Translations under genes and position numbers: made by a program
The notes under the pieces: model-generated
Told to the model about the DNA's origin: nothing
Databases searched by the model: none
Seen by the model: only the letters and a program-made list of their open reading frames with translations
Source of the DNA: Cryptomeria japonica
Taxonomy: Eukaryota > Streptophyta > Pinopsida > Cupressales > Cupressaceae
DNA: 64,000 bases
Direction: 5' to 3'
NCBI RefSeq assembly: GCF_030272615.1
Contig: NC_081409.1
Coordinates: forward strand, 646,692,468-646,756,467
Shown: piece after piece, positions 47,100 to 59,099 of the stretch
Position numbering within the stretch: the first letter of the stretch is position 1
How the letters are laid out: every line of letters begins with the position of its first letter

Positions 47100-47960
47100 T
47101 CATTTCTAGAAAGGATTTTTTTTACCGAAAAAATACATATATTAATGAAAAGAAATAATACAATAGAATGTATCTTCAAGATAAGAATCATGAAGGTAGA
47201 AAACAAAGATTTAGAATAACTACAACAAGGCATTGCAAAGCGGAGAAAAACAACAAAACACGATAGATTGAAGTAACACAATCGCAGAATGTGAATTACA
47301 AAAAGCTCATTTTTCTCCAAGGGTATCAAGAACAAGAACCTCCATAATAATATTCATTGTTGAGAGAGGAAATTCATTGGCCTTTGGCAATAGCTACAAG
47401 TTGGGATTGAAATTGAGTTAATTGATTCTAGGGCTCTACATTGAAGCTAAGTTTCTCTTTAAAAACTTTAACAAGGGATGACTACTACAAAATAACACTA
47501 GAGAGTAAATCATGCATACTTACTTCTCTAGGTGAAAAAATATTAGAAAAAAACTATTTTACATCACAAAAACCAAATATGTAATAAGATACATTGACAA
47601 AAGGTTACTGATATCACATTTTGAGAAAAATGTAGCCCTAACAAAGGGAATTTCTACCTTAATTTTATGTTGAAAATAGCTGGAATAGAGGTCAAAATTA
47701 ATTGCCAAATTTATTGGGTATGATTGCACATCTAAAATAATGTTTAATGGTTTCTAGTGAAACAAAGGACATCTGAAGGAGTGGGAAGAGAGAAAAATGA
47801 GATGTGTTCCAATAATAATTTTATAGTGGAGGACCTTCAAAGCTAGCAATTGTGCATTAGCTTCGGCTTTGGATTTCTAGACAACAAGACACAAGCTAAA
47901 CCACTTCAACATAGACAAATTCACTTTCCATTTCAGATTTAGTCTTGGTTGTAAATGGAC
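47100..47960 (-). pseudogene. LINE2, probable 3' end of a non-LTR element
   Basis: The minus strand has words resembling the zf-RVT region that ends plant LINE ORF2 ('KLMHNCLALKVLHYKIIIGT' then 'HSFRCPL' and 'KPLNIIL' in shifted frames at about 47730-47880). It ends near 47100 with an AT-rich tail. Stops and frameshifts are frequent. It could be another part of LINE1, but they are not joined here. Confidence 0.4.
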
Positions 47961-48027
47961 TGGAGGAAGAAGTTTATGATATATAAGATTGAGAGGAAAA
48001 TTATCAAATATTATATTCTAGATGGCA

Positions 48028-48223
48028 TTGTTGGCCTATTGTCATTGATTTCATTGATGTGATTTGGTCTTGCATGTATGTTTTTATTTTGATCCAACAG
48101 TTTGATTCAGTATACATTATTCCTTTATTATGAAATGTATGTATATTTACTTCATGCAGTTTTGAGGTTCGGTATCTACCTTACCGGAAGGTATTTTGGG
48201 TCTAGTCCCATTCAAATGTGAAG
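48028..48223 (+). mobile_element. 5' fragment of a copia-type LTR
   Basis: Starts TGTTGGCCTATTGTCATTGA, the terminal pattern shared by the LTRs in this window, and continues for 196 bp until NA2 starts. NA2 therefore probably inserted into this LTR. Preceding sequence shows no polypurine tract. Confidence 0.45.
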
Positions 48224-49364
48224 TGTTAGCAAGAGACACTGCAACTATGTTGTGATGTTGTCATTGATGACAACTCATATATGTTTTGGCAACCGCACTT
48301 CATGTTTTCTTCATTCCAGAAGATTGAGTGAAGATTGCTTGAGTTCGATAAGGTCTGGTAAGATGAACAAGATATCCAGCAAAATGTTCAATGTTTTGGT
48401 TGGCGGATTATTTTGGTTATGTATTTTTCTATGTAAATTTCAGAGAAAGTTTGTGGACATGTAATATGCCTTATTATAGGATTGTGGCATCCTATTATGA
48501 GTTTCATGTTATTTGGGAGATCCGGTAATCATGGTTCTGGTATGGACTATGTATATCAACTGTAGCATGTGGTAATTCCGTTAATGGATCTTGCGGATTT
48601 ATTTTGGCAATTGTTTATGTGTTCGAGGTTGATGAGCTATCATGTGGGAAGCATGTGGACATCTTTTTTTGATCTGCATGGGTGTTATGATAGGATAGAG
48701 ATGACTTCTACACGTTTCATCCTTTGTGATGTGTTCTCAAAGCCGACATGAGGTTGTGACTTAATTTGTGGTGGAGATATATAAAAAGAGTTTACCTGAT
48801 CATTTTGGTGTTTGTTGATGGTGTGAGTGATGGGTATAAGCATGTGTGTAGTTTCAGGTGCACAAGTGTTAGATTTGTGCTCCGGATTATAGCAAAATAT
48901 CATATCAAAACAAAGTTGTAGAGTAGTGAAAGGATATGCTATATGTGCTTAACTGGAACAATATCCAAGCATTTGATGATGCTACTTCATAGTTCAAACT
49001 TCATTCTAATCTCTTACAAACATTTTGTAAGACAGTGAGCCTTCCAGGGTTGTAGCCCTTATTTGTAATTTGAGCATTGAGCTCTAGGCAGTGTGCCTAA
49101 ATGCATGTGCATTCCCCTTATGTAATATTTATATACTTTTATCAAAGCATATTAACATTGTAGGTTAGAATCCCACCGTGGTTTTTCCCTTGCCTAGGTT
49201 TCCATGTAAAAATCTCGGTGTTGTGATGTTGGTGATTATTTGCTTTATGTTTTGCATCTATCTTTCATTTAGTTTCTTCAAGTGGATTAAGAACCAGATA
49301 ATAATTATTTAGCATTGAAGAACACTAATCCACCCCCCCTTCTCAGTGTTCATTGATTCCAACA
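48224..49364 (+). repeat. NA2 5' LTR (1,141 bp)
   Basis: Starts TGTTAGCAAGAGAC and ends CCAACA at 49364, followed directly by a primer-binding site. U3 palindrome GTTGTCATTGATGACAAC at 48257-48274 (perfect 7-bp stem). TATA box TATATAAAAA at 48778-48787. Terminal hairpin GAACACT/AGTGTTC at 49320-49326 and 49345-49351. Collinear with the NA1 LTR. Confidence 0.9.
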
Positions 49365-49382
49365 ATTGGTATCAAAGTCAAG
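49365..49382 (+). other. NA2 primer-binding site
   Basis: ATTGGTATCAAAGTCAAG right after the LTR fits the initiator tRNA-Met 3' end with minor changes. Confidence 0.8.
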
Positions 49383-49410
49383 TTCCTCAAAAGAAGCCTA
49401 ACAGTTTGAG

Positions 49411-50593
49411 GTGGATCCTGTAAGTGAATCAATGGATTTTGGTAGTCTTAGAGAACAACTACTTTTTGCACTTGATGATCTAGATCAGTCCAAAGCTAAG
49501 GTCAAGCAATTGAAGGCAAATTTGAAATATTCTGAGAACTTTATTGAATTGTTGAAAGATCAGTTGAACAAGTCAAGAGACAAGAGAAAGGAGCTTATTG
49601 AGCAGCTTCAGGAGAAAGAAAGTCAAAGCATTGATGTAGAAGCTCTAAGGAAGATGACTAAACAATGTGAGAAACTTAATGCAGTTCAGAAAAATGAAAT
49701 ATAAGCTATAGTAATGAAATTGACCAAGGAGATTGAAGAAAGGAAGAAAAATGCGGAAAAACTTGCCCAGTTCGTGAAAGACAAATCTAAAGAGTGTTTT
49801 AGACTTGAGAATGAGAATGGAAAGTTGATAAATGACTTTTAAAATTCTAGAGAACATGAGGAAGATCTTGCAAAGAAAGTCCTATTGCTCAAATTTGATC
49901 TTGATGTTGCAAATGAGTATAAGGAGAAGTTTACAATCAGTTTAGCTAGACTTGATGTGATGCTTGCTAGTTAGAAAAATACTAATAATACTCAAGGTCT
50001 TGGTTTTGAGAAAGGTGAAAGCTCCAAGTCAGCTCAGTAGAAGAACAACTCAAGAAGGCCTCTGGTAAGGCAACCCAATGCTCAAAAATTCAACAGAAAC
50101 TGCTTTGTTTGCAATAAATTTGGTCATATGGCTAGTTAATGCAAAAATAGGATGATCAATAATGCTTCATCTTTTACCGATCAATGTTTTAAATATAATA
50201 AATATGGTCATAAGGTGAATTTATGCAGAACTATGATGAATAATATTTCAAATAGAAGAAATGTCAGATGCTATGCATGTGGTATGTTTGGACATGTTGC
50301 TAATCAGTGCAGAACAAGAAGAAATCAAATAAATTTCAGGCCTGTAAAAGGATATGTTGTTTGCACTATGCTTGCAACAAATCCAGTCACATTGCAAAGT
50401 ACTGCAGAAGCAAAAATGTGAATAGGAAAGGTCAGGAAGACAAGAATAAGAATGTGAAGCTAGATGAGAAGGATAAAGAAAATGTTGAAGAGATCAGAGA
50501 TCAAATAAAGAAAACTTGGGTAAAGAAGAGTAGTGATGATGTAGGAAATGGGTTTGCACTTGATTCCAGTGTTGGAACTACATCCGGTAACTA
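49411..50593 (+). pseudogene. NA2 ORF1, coiled-coil protein with four zinc knuckles
   Basis: A frame begins at 49411 or at the internal ATG 49432. Residues 1-210 are heptad-rich and charged ('LREQLLFALDDLDQSKAKVK', 'LKDQLNKSRDKRKELIEQLQ'). Four CCHC motifs follow: 'CFVCNKFGHMAS*C', 'CFKYNKYGHKVNLC' (second Cys now Tyr), 'CYACGMFGHVANQC' (intact) and, after a one-base frameshift near 50335, '-YACNKSSHIAKYC'. A Lys/Glu-rich tail ends at TAA 50591. Stops at 49702, 49840, 49972, 50038 and 50137 fit Gln codons. It lacks the usual copia gag core. RNA-binding, Gag-like packaging is the likely role (inference). Confidence 0.75.
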
Positions 50594-50995
50594 AGATAAG
50601 GCATCAAGTCTTAGGGGGAATTTTTCATGAAAAATATTTCAAACCCCCTATTGGAGGTCTATACCTAGTTCTAATAGGTTGCAGACGCTTGTTTGGTGAT
50701 TTTTCGGAAGAGTTTGATGATCCACAAAAAACTTCTTGAAAATTTGTCAGTATGCAAAGTAACCGGAAGAGGGTTAAGAGCATTTGTTATACTGAAAAGT
50801 TAGGTATGCGGTGGATAAAAGGAAAATAAACCTTTCATTTCTCACTTTGCATTCCAAGCAAAAGAGTAGTAGAGCATAGAAGAGCAGAATTCCTGGAGAT
50901 TCAGAGCGAGTAAAAGATTCATTGTTCGATCTTGCATCCGGTTGAGAGGTATTTATGGCTTGACACTTTTTCAATTTGAAGCTTAAAATTTCAAT
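50594..50995 (+). other. NA2 spacer between ORF1 and ORF2
   Basis: Matches the position of 60186-60502 in NA3. Words such as GAAGAGCA and 'agcagagcat'-like sequence occur in both before the ORF2 ATG. No gene. Confidence 0.4.
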
Positions 50996-51481
50996 ATGGC
51001 ATCCTTTGGTATTGCAACCCCATTCGTAGTTGATGTCACTAAAAGAGATAGACCCATTTTTAAGAAACATCTTTATAAGTCTATGGGAAATTATTCCGAG
51101 TGGTGCTTTTTTATCTGTTTCGTATGGTGTATTTCATGTGGAAGATATTAGGGCTTACATCCACATTAACATTGAAGAGCTCATAAGTGCCCAAATGGTG
51201 AATTTAGACATAAAACACATGATTGATGAAATGGGTAACCTGAAACCTGAATACAAGTCAATTTAGGAGAAGGGTTTCACACAGTTTGTTCATTTTCTGG
51301 TGTTCGAGGACCTAGAGTGGGTTCGATACATTTTGAGCAGGATACATGATGAATTCATGTGGCTTGATAAACCTTACAAGATTACTCATAGTACAATCAA
51401 GACGATAACCTATTTAAGCTCACTCGATGAGGTGCCTACTCTAAGAAATGTCAAGAATCAGATACTTACTAAGGCAACTGG
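50996..51481 (+). pseudogene. NA2 ORF2, N-terminal part, cut by NA3
   Basis: ATG at 50996 (MASFG) followed by a frameshift near 51040. Conserved with NA3 ORF2: 'EDIRAYIHINIEEL' against 'EDPRAYIHCNIEDL', and 'VRYILSRIHDEFMWL' against 'YVLSRVHSEFLWL'. The Arg codon CGA here (about 51327) corresponds to the TGA stop in NA3, direct evidence that the NA3 stop arose by C-to-T. Homology stops exactly at 51481, where the NA3 LTR begins. Confidence 0.75.
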
Positions 51482-51914
51482 TGTTGGCATTATACACTTA
51501 GATGAGAAAGGTAGATGTTGTCATTGATGGCAACAAGGTTCCACATGTTCAACCGGATGTAGACTTTACCTATTGGCATCGACAGTTACAACAAGGCTTA
51601 TTCACATCGGCATCCAGTTTACACCAACAAAAGAATATACTGGCAATCCAGACCGACTTGACAATAAGTATTGTTTATGTAAAATAAATTGTATTGTAAA
51701 TTATAATTGTATGGATAACATGTTGTATTGTAAAGACTCATATATTTATGAGTATTTGTAGGTCATTTGAAAACAAGGAAGCAGTAACATGAGATAAGAT
51801 AGGAAATGATAGCGAATAGTTGTATATGCATTTTGATGTGTTTATTTTGGAGTGAATAAGAAGTAGAGCAGAGCAAAGACTATTCTGTATAAGCAAAATC
51901 ATTTGACAGCATAC
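51482..51914 (+). repeat. NA3 5' LTR, first part
   Basis: Starts TGTTGGCATTATACAC. U3 motif GTTGTCATTGATGGCAAC at 51517-51534. Interrupted at 51914 by COP2, with the duplication CATAC (51910-51914). The other half resumes at 58558. Confidence 0.9.
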
Positions 51915-52980
51915 TGTTAGGTCCCGGAGACAACTGAGAGGGGGGGGGGGGGGTGAATCAGTTGTCTAATAAATTCAAACCAAAAACTAATTAACCAACT
52001 TAATGCTTAATACCGATAAAGCAGTTAAGTATGTAGGTAGACAATGTTAACAGTAAATTGCTATATCGGTAAGGATTAATGCATGAAACATAAACATAAA
52101 GTCATCCACAACACATGACACCAATATTTGTATGTGGAAATCCTGTAAGGGGAAAAACCATGGTGGGAAACCTTACCCACAATCAGATGATACTACTGCA
52201 GATAGTAAGTGTACATAAATGGGGTCTGCACATACAGAAAGGCCAACAGCCTAGAGCTCACTGCTCAATCACAAAATGGGAGTCACACTGACTATAGTTG
52301 GATGGTTAAATCCAATAAGAATGTATTGCACAAAATAGCATCTTCATATGCTAGATTCAGTACCGGTGTAATGCTGATATGCTTCTACAAAAACCTAACT
52401 TCACATTCAAATGATGTCTTCGTGTATATCCCTACTTGATCTCACATATACCTTCACTCAATTCTTTTTTGCATTCCACACTTGATCTTACAAATAAGAT
52501 CTTACATATATACCATACCCTAAGACCAATTTTAGTAGGTCAGCTCTACAAGATATTACAATAAAATCATTTTACATACAATATAATATCTGATGCAATA
52601 ACCGATTAAACATGTCAGCTAAATGCATTTACATAAATAATAAACCATCTCCATAGCGTGCCATGCTGATTTGGAAAAGATAAACTTGCCGGTGTAACCC
52701 TAGATAACCTGGACCTATTTGTTGGTAAAAGTAAATATGCAAATATGAATATACCAATGATTAATTCTTCAAAAAAAAGTGTCCACACGATGTCTTCAAC
52801 ATTACCAAGTGTCTTCCATATCATTCCAGGTACCGGTGAACAATATATTCTGTCGGTGAACCATATAACAGTAACTGTTGCACAGTTTACTTACTTGTCG
52901 GTGAATGTTGCTAGATCTTCAAAGTGCTTGTATTCAGTAGGTGTTGACATCAATGACAAAACCATACCAAAATACCAAAA
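51915..52980 (-). repeat. COP2 3' LTR (1,066 bp)
   Basis: Plus-strand ends TGTTAGG and CCAAAA (CCAACA in the other LTR). Terminal hairpin GACAACTGA/TCAGTTGTC (51929-51937 and 51958-51966) around a run of at least 14 C in element sense. U3 motif at 52943-52960. A minus-strand TATATATG box lies near 52503-52512. Confidence 0.95.
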
Positions 52981-53313
52981 ATCTCCCCTTTTGGAATTGA
53001 TGGCAACACAAGATAGAAAAACCATGAAAGTGCAAAACAAAAATGCCAAATACCAAAAACCAACAATCTCCATTTCTCCCCCTAGGAGCAACATGTGTTT
53101 ATCCAAAGATTTATTTTCAATGCCAATCTCTCCTTAAAAGATAATGTGTTTTTCCATAGATATCTCTCCCCCTTTGACATCAAATGCCTAAGTTACAAAA
53201 GTCAAGTTCATACAAAATACCAACTACTCCCCCTGAGAAGTAGCTTCCTCATCAAATATCGGGATAAAGATTTGTCTTTTTAATTCTGCCAGTTGATGAC
53301 AATCATCAACTAT
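52981..53313 (-). other. COP2 polypurine tracts and 3' untranslated region
   Basis: In element sense, purine tracts of the AAGGGGGAGA type lie at 52981-52993 (terminal), about 53074-53084, 53163-53173 and 53224-53232. Multiple tracts were, as I recall, described for Sireviruses. Confidence 0.7.
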
Positions 53314-55517
53314 CTAAGTCTCTACCGGTGGTGGTATGACTCTAAGCTGATCTCTAAGATATTCAAAAGTCTCCTTAGGAAAAGGTTTTGTGAAAATATC
53401 TGCAAGTTGTTCTTTAGTATTCACATAAACCAGTTTTATCTCCTTTTCTTCAACTTTTTCCCTTAGAAAATTCAGTTTGATAGAAACATGTTTAGTTTTA
53501 GAATGTAATACCGGATTCTTAGATATATCAATTATTGTAGTGTTATCACAATATATAGTAATGGGTTCCTTGCATTTTACCTTTATGTCTTTCAACATTT
53601 GCTTAAGCCATAATACCTGTTTATAGTTAGTTGCTGCTGCAACATATTCTGATTCTGCTGTTGATAAAGATGTACAACTCTGTTTCTTACTCAACCAAGA
53701 AACTAATCTTTTTCCAAGAAAGAATGCTTCTCCAGTGGTGCTCTTTCTATCATCCACATCTCCTGCCCAATTTGCATCTGTGTATGCACATAGGTCAAAA
53801 TTTTCATCTCTAGGATACCATAATCAAAGATTTATTGTGCCTTGTAAGTACCGGAAAATCCTTTTTACTACTGATTCATGATTTTCCCTAGGATTATTCT
53901 AAAATCTAGAAACAATACATACTGCATTCATAATATCAAGCCTGGTTTGTGTCAAATACAGTAAACCTCCTATCATAGATTTGTATCTAGTTGGATTAAC
54001 AGGTGTAGATTCATCCCTTTGAGATAATTTGTCATTTGTAGTCATAGGTGTGCTTACCGGTTTAGAGTTCTCCATCCCAAATTTCTTTAGTATTTCTTTT
54101 AAGTACTTGGATTGACTCAAAAATATACCTTTATCAGTCTGTGAAATCTACAAACCTAAAAAGAATTTTATTTCTCCCATCATAGACATTTAAAATTCTT
54201 GCTGCATTTTAAGAGAAAATTCATACATAATCCATCTTCTCCTCCAAAGATTATATCATCAACAAATACTTCAATAATCAAGATGTCATTATTAGTTATT
54301 TTGTAATATAAATTGCTATCTGTATTTCCTTTAGTAAAACCAATCTTCAAAAGATACTTATCCAACCTTGCATACCAAGCTCTTGGGGCTTGTTTCAATC
54401 CATACAAAGCTTTTCTTAACCTGCAAACCATATCATTGTCATCTGTCAAAGAAAATCCATTAGGTTGTTCAATATATACTTCTTCTTCAAGATCTCCATT
54501 AAAAATGTACATTTAATATCCATTTGATAAACTTTGTAGTCCTTGTGAGCTGTAAAAGCCAAGAATAATCTAACTGCCTCAATTCTGGCTACCGGTGCAA
54601 AGTTTTCATTGTAATCAACTCCTTCTTTTTGAGAATATCCCTTACACACTAGTCTTGCTTTATTTCTGACAACCTTACCATCTTCATTAAGTTTGTTTTT
54701 AAATACCCATTTAGTTCCAATTATATTTTTATCTTTAGGCCGGGGAACTAATGTCCAAGTATTATTTTTCTCAATTTGTCCTAATTCTTCTTCCATAGCT
54801 TTAATCCAAAATTTATCTTCACATGCCTCATTGATAGATGATGGTTCAATTTGAGAAATAAGACATACCTCTTCATTTGCCAATCTTCCTCTTGTCATAA
54901 CTCCTTTAAATTTGTTTCCAATTATCTGATCTTCAGAATGATTCAATCTTACATACCGGAGTGTCTTAGTTTGTTGTTGTTCTTCAATTATTGTGGAATC
55001 TTCTGATGATACCGGGGTAACTGGATCTTCATTCTATACCGGTGGATTCAGTATAGGTTCATTTGTCACAATTTTTGTTGCCGGTTTAGAGTCTATATAT
55101 CTTGAAGTTCCTCTGAATTGTTCATCAATTTTTATATTTGTACTCTAAACAATTTTCTGCAATCTCTTATTAAAACATCTATATGCCTTACTCTTAGATG
55201 AATAACCAAGAAATATTCCTTCATCACTTCTAGGATCAAATTTACCAATATACTCATCTCTTCTAATATAACATTTACTTCCAAAAATTCTAAAATACTT
55301 GAGTAGGAGTATTACCAAACCATAGTTCATGAGGGGTCTTACCGGTTTCACCTTTGATGTGAACTTTGTTGAATGTATAGACAGCAATGCTAACTGCCTT
55401 TCTCCAATACACATATGGTAGATTTGCTTCTGATAACATACTTCTTGTTGCATCCAAGATAGTTCTGTTTTTCCTTTCAACAAATCCATTCTACTATGGT
55501 GTCCGAGGTGCTGATAA
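53314..55517 (-). pseudogene. COP2 pol, integrase C-terminus, RT and RNase H
   Basis: The integrase end ('KYFRIFGSKCYIRRDEYIGK', 'DEGIFLGYSSKSKAYRCFNK') leads to a variable linker and RT: 'NNTWTLVPRPKDKNIIGTKW', 'YKVYQMDIKCTF', 'LRKALYGLKQAPRAWYARLD', catalytic 'VFVDDIIFGGEDGLC', 'GMENSKPVSTPMTT'. RNase H: 'AYTDANWAGDVDDRKSTTGE', 'TAESEYVAAA' and 'TIYCDNTTIIDISKN', ending at TAG 53314-53316. Frameshifts near 55310, 54505 and 54215 and scattered stops. Confidence 0.95.
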
Positions 55518-56559
55518 CTATCTTCTAATTCCATTCACTTGACAAAATGTATTAAAGTCCTTAGATGTGAATTCTCCTCCTTGTTCTGATCTTAAACATT
55601 TGATTTTCTTACCGGTTTCATTTTCAACCATTGTTTTGAATAGTTTGAAATTTCCAAGTGCTTCTGATTTCTCTCTGAGAAAAGTAACCCAACACATTCT
55701 AGAATAATCATCAATAATTAGCATGAAATATCTATCAACTTGTAAGCTTTTAGTTCTCATTGGACCACATAAATCAGTGTGAATTACATTAAGAGCAATA
55801 TTGGATTTTTCTGGAATACTTTTGAAACTAGCTCTAACTTGTTTTTCAAATTGACATTCCTTACAAATTGTATTCTGAGGTTTCACAATTCTAGGTAGAT
55901 CTCTAACTACCTTAGAAGTATTGATTTTTACCATGCAATCAAAGTTTACATGACATAGTCTCTTATGCCATAACCAACTTTCATCTATATGTGTAATTAA
56001 GCATGCCTTTTCACTGTTATTCAAATGAAAGATATTGCCTCTAGTCTGATTACCGGTTGCAATTTCCAAACCAGTTCTATTCATGATTTTACATTTTCCA
56101 TTTTTAAATTGTAACTGAAATCCCTTCTCAACTAATTGACCAACACTTAAAAGATTATGCTTTAATCCTTCAACATAGTAGACATTATCAGTGTTATGCT
56201 TACCATCAAGAGATATTGAACCCTTACCTTTGATTGAACAGGCTTTGTCATCTCCAAATCTTACTAAACCTCCATTATATTCTTGAAAGTTCAAGAATTT
56301 ATCTTTGTCTCCAGTCATATGATGTGAGCATCCTGAGTCAATGATCCATTCATCCTTTGCTTCAACTTTAGCTACTAGGGCTTGTTCTACCGGTTGAGCA
56401 GTAGTTGTCGGTTGATCTTCTGTTATAGCAACAAAAACCCATCCGTTGTCTGTTGGATCCTCATCAGAATCATCAGTCACACCTTCATCAGCAATGTAAC
56501 AAGATTTATCTTTGTTCTTTTTAAATCTGTATCTCTGATATTCAGGATTAGGCTTGTAT
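55518..56559 (-). pseudogene. COP2 protease and integrase core
   Basis: Open for about 345 codons. Protease 'EWIIDSGCSHHMTGDKDKFL' (about residue 115 of the stretch); GAG-pre-integrase and zinc region 'LWHKRLCHVNFD' to 'CKECQFEKQ'; integrase core 'IHTDLCGPMRTKS' (first Asp) and 'CLRSEQGGEFTSKDF'. In that last motif the second catalytic Asp, RSDQGGEF in COP1 and LRTDQGGEF in COP3, is Glu. This would be expected to abolish integration. The frame ends at a stop at 55518-55520 near the expected 'SAPRTPQQNG' motif. Confidence 0.95.
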
Positions 56560-57440
56560 GTTCTTCTCACTTCTTCTCTTAGTCTAGCATGTCTATCAGG
56601 GCATCTTGAAGCCATATGACCAATTTTATTGCAGTTAAAACATTTAAAGGGTGCTTTACTTTCATACTTACTTCCAATTGAACCTTTTGGCATTTTTATT
56701 GCAAATAGTGCTTCAAGTTCTTCAAGCTCTTCATTCTCCTTTCTGGATTCTTCAAGTTATCTTGCATAAAAGGCTCTCCAGTTTGATTTGTCAAATGATG
56801 GAGCAGATGATGTTGATGCTTTAAAGGCCAAATCAGTTTTTATAGTTGCAACAGGACCAAATTCCTCAATTTCAAAGGCTGAAAGTTTTCCAATCAATGT
56901 ATCCCTAGTTACTGATGTATTAGGCATTGTTCTCAACTCATTTATAGCAATAACCTTCATTTTATATGCCGGTGGCAAATCTCTTAAGATTTTTGAAACA
57001 ATTTCATCCTCACTCAGAGTTCCTCCACAACATTTAATACCCAAAACAATTTCATTTACTCTTTCCATAAAAGTAGAAATCCTTTCATCTTCTTCCATTT
57101 TCAGATGTTCATACCTGACTTGGAAGCTTTCAAGTTTTGCAATCTTGACTGTGAAATTTCCTTCATTCAGTGTTTCCAAATGATCGCAAATAGCTTTAGC
57201 AGTAGACCTATCTGATAATGCGCTCAAAAGTGCTTCTCTTTCTTTGCAATCATTCTCTTCATCTTTAGCTAAGGTAGTTGGAGCAGTCTGACCAGCTACA
57301 GCAGCAGTATAACCATTCTTAGTAACTTCCTAGATGTCTTTACCAATGCAATTTGGATGTGTCTCCATTCTGATCTTCCATATCCCATAGTTGGTTCCAT
57401 CAAGTTAAGGACTGTCCTTCCTGAAATAATCCATAGACAT
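56560..57440 (-). pseudogene. COP2 gag
   Basis: ATG at 57440 (MSMDYFRKDSP). A TAA follows within 12 codons where AAA (Lys) is expected. Then 'LDGTNYGIWKIRMETHPNCI', 'REALLSALSDRSTAKAICDH', 'MEEDERISTFMERVNEIVLG' and 'DLPPAYKMKVIAINELRTMP', all copia gag (UBN2-type) signatures. An acidic EELEELE linker precedes the intact zinc knuckle 'CFNCNKIGHMASRC' (about 56595-56640). Confidence 0.9.
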
Positions 57441-57479
57441 TGGATCTCCTCAAGTTGTTAAACTTCTACAAAAGAGGAC

Positions 57480-57496
57480 TAAGCTATGATACCAAA
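57480..57496 (-). other. COP2 primer-binding site
   Basis: Element sense TTTGGTATCATAGCTT directly inside the 5' LTR, one mismatch from TGGTATCAGAGC of initiator tRNA-Met. Confidence 0.85.
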
Positions 57497-58557
57497 TGTA
57501 AGGTCCCGGAGACAACTGAGAGGGGGGGGGTGAATCAGTTGTCTAAAAAATTCAAACCAAAACCTAATTAACCAACTTAATGCTTAATACCAGTAAACTA
57601 GTTAAGTATGCTGGTAGACAATGTTAACAGTAAATTGCTATACCGGTATGGATTAATGTATGAAACATAAAATTAAAGTCATCCACAACACATGACACCA
57701 ATATTTGTACGTGGAAACCCTGTAAGGGGAAAAACCATGGTGGGAAACCTTACCCACAATTAGATGATACTACTGCAGATAGTAAGTGTACATAAATGGG
57801 GTCTGCACATGCAGAAAGGCCAACAGCCTAGAGCTCATTACTCAATCACAAAATGGGAGTCACACTGACTGTAGTTGGATGGTTAAATCCAATAAGAATG
57901 TACTGCACAAAATAGCATCTTCATATGCTGGATTCAGTAGTGGTGTAACGCTAATATGCTTCTACAAACACCTAACTTCACCTTCAAATGATGTCTTCAT
58001 GTATATCCCTACTTGATCTCACATATACCTTCACTCAATTCTTTTTCGCATTCCACACTTGATCTTACAAATAAGATCTTACATATATACCATACCCTAA
58101 GACCAATTTTAGTAGGTCGGCTCTACAAGATATTACAATAAAATCATTTTACATACAATATAATATCCAATGCAATAACTGATTAAACATGTCATCTAAA
58201 TGCATTTACATCAATAATAAATCATCTCCATAGCGTGCCATGTTGATCTGGAAAAGATAAACCTGTCGGTGTAACCCTAGATAACCTGGACCTATTTGTT
58301 AGTAAAAGCAAATATGCAAATATGAATATACCAATGATTAATTCTTCAAAACAAAGTGTCTACATGATGTCTTTGACATTACCAAGTGTCTTCCATATCA
58401 TTCCAGGAACCAGTGAACAATATATCCTGCCGGTGAACCATATACCAGTAACTGTTGCACAGTTTACTTGCTTGCCGGTGAATGTTGCTGGATCTTCAAA
58501 GTGCTTGTATGTAGTAGGTGTTGACGTCAATGACAAAACCATACCAAAATACCAACA
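57497..58557 (-). repeat. COP2 5' LTR (1,061 bp)
   Basis: Pairs with 51915-52980. Plus-strand start TGTAAGG (TGTTAGG in the other copy), end CCAACA at 58557. Hairpin GACAACTGA/TCAGTTGTC at 57511-57519 and 57535-57543 with a shorter C run than the other LTR. Confidence 0.95.
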
Positions 58558-59028
58558 CATACCAGCTAGGGTTTTTGGTAGAGGCAAAACCGGTATCAGA
58601 CAAAGCATAACAACGAACTCATCCAACATTTTGATGCAAGTTGTAAGAGTTCATTTTTATGTTTACATCAGTGTGATGTTGTAGTCAGTGAGGCTCCACT
58701 TTTGTTGTTGAGCAGTGAGCTCTAGGCAGTTGGCCTTCCTGCATGTGCATGCCCCTTTTAATATTTATTCATATGGCCAGTGAGTAAATATTGTGGGTCA
58801 TAAATTCCATCGAGGTTTTTCCTTTATCGGGTTTCCTCACCAAAATATTTGTGTTATGGTGTGCATTGATGCTGATTCCTTTGTTTCTCTTTATTGCATT
58901 ATTGTTTGCTTACCGACATATTAATCTCAGTTAGAACATTGTAAATAAGTCTAAATCTTTCAATTATCGGTCTGACACTGATTCACCCTCCCTTCTTAGT
59001 GTCTTTCAGATTAATCAATTATCTAATA
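58558..59028 (+). repeat. NA3 5' LTR, second part
   Basis: Resumes after the CATAC duplication. It contains 'gaggtttttcctttatcggg' (58812) and the terminal hairpin GACACT/AGTGTC (58974-58979 and 58998-59003). Ends CTAATA before the primer site; CTAACA with one C-to-T change. LTR length without COP2 is about 900 bp. Confidence 0.85.
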
Positions 59029-59030
59029 AT

Positions 59031-59045
59031 TAGTATCAGAGCCTA
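59031..59045 (+). other. NA3 primer-binding site
   Basis: TAGTATCAGAGCCTA matches the initiator tRNA-Met complement (TGGTATCAGAGC) with one G-to-A change. Confidence 0.85.
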
Positions 59046-59099
59046 GTCCTCTATTTGTAGAAGCCTAATAGCTTGAGGAAGATTTTGAAACCGGTACCC

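Larger units (their letters stand above)
51915..58557 (-). mobile_element. COP2, complete Ty1/copia element
   Basis: LTRs 51915-52980 (1,066 bp) and 57497-58557 (1,061 bp) are very similar. Perfect 5-bp target duplication CATAC (51910-51914 and 58558-58562). In element sense: LTR, primer site, gag, protease, integrase, RT, RNase H, polypurine tracts, LTR, all present in standard copia order. Several stops and three or more frameshifts disable the ORF. It is the closest relative of COP1 in this window. Confidence 0.95.

Noticed and set aside
47081-47335. 84-codon minus-strand frame rich in hydrophobic residues
   Set aside because: Looks like translated AT-rich 3' end of a LINE remnant, not a membrane protein gene.
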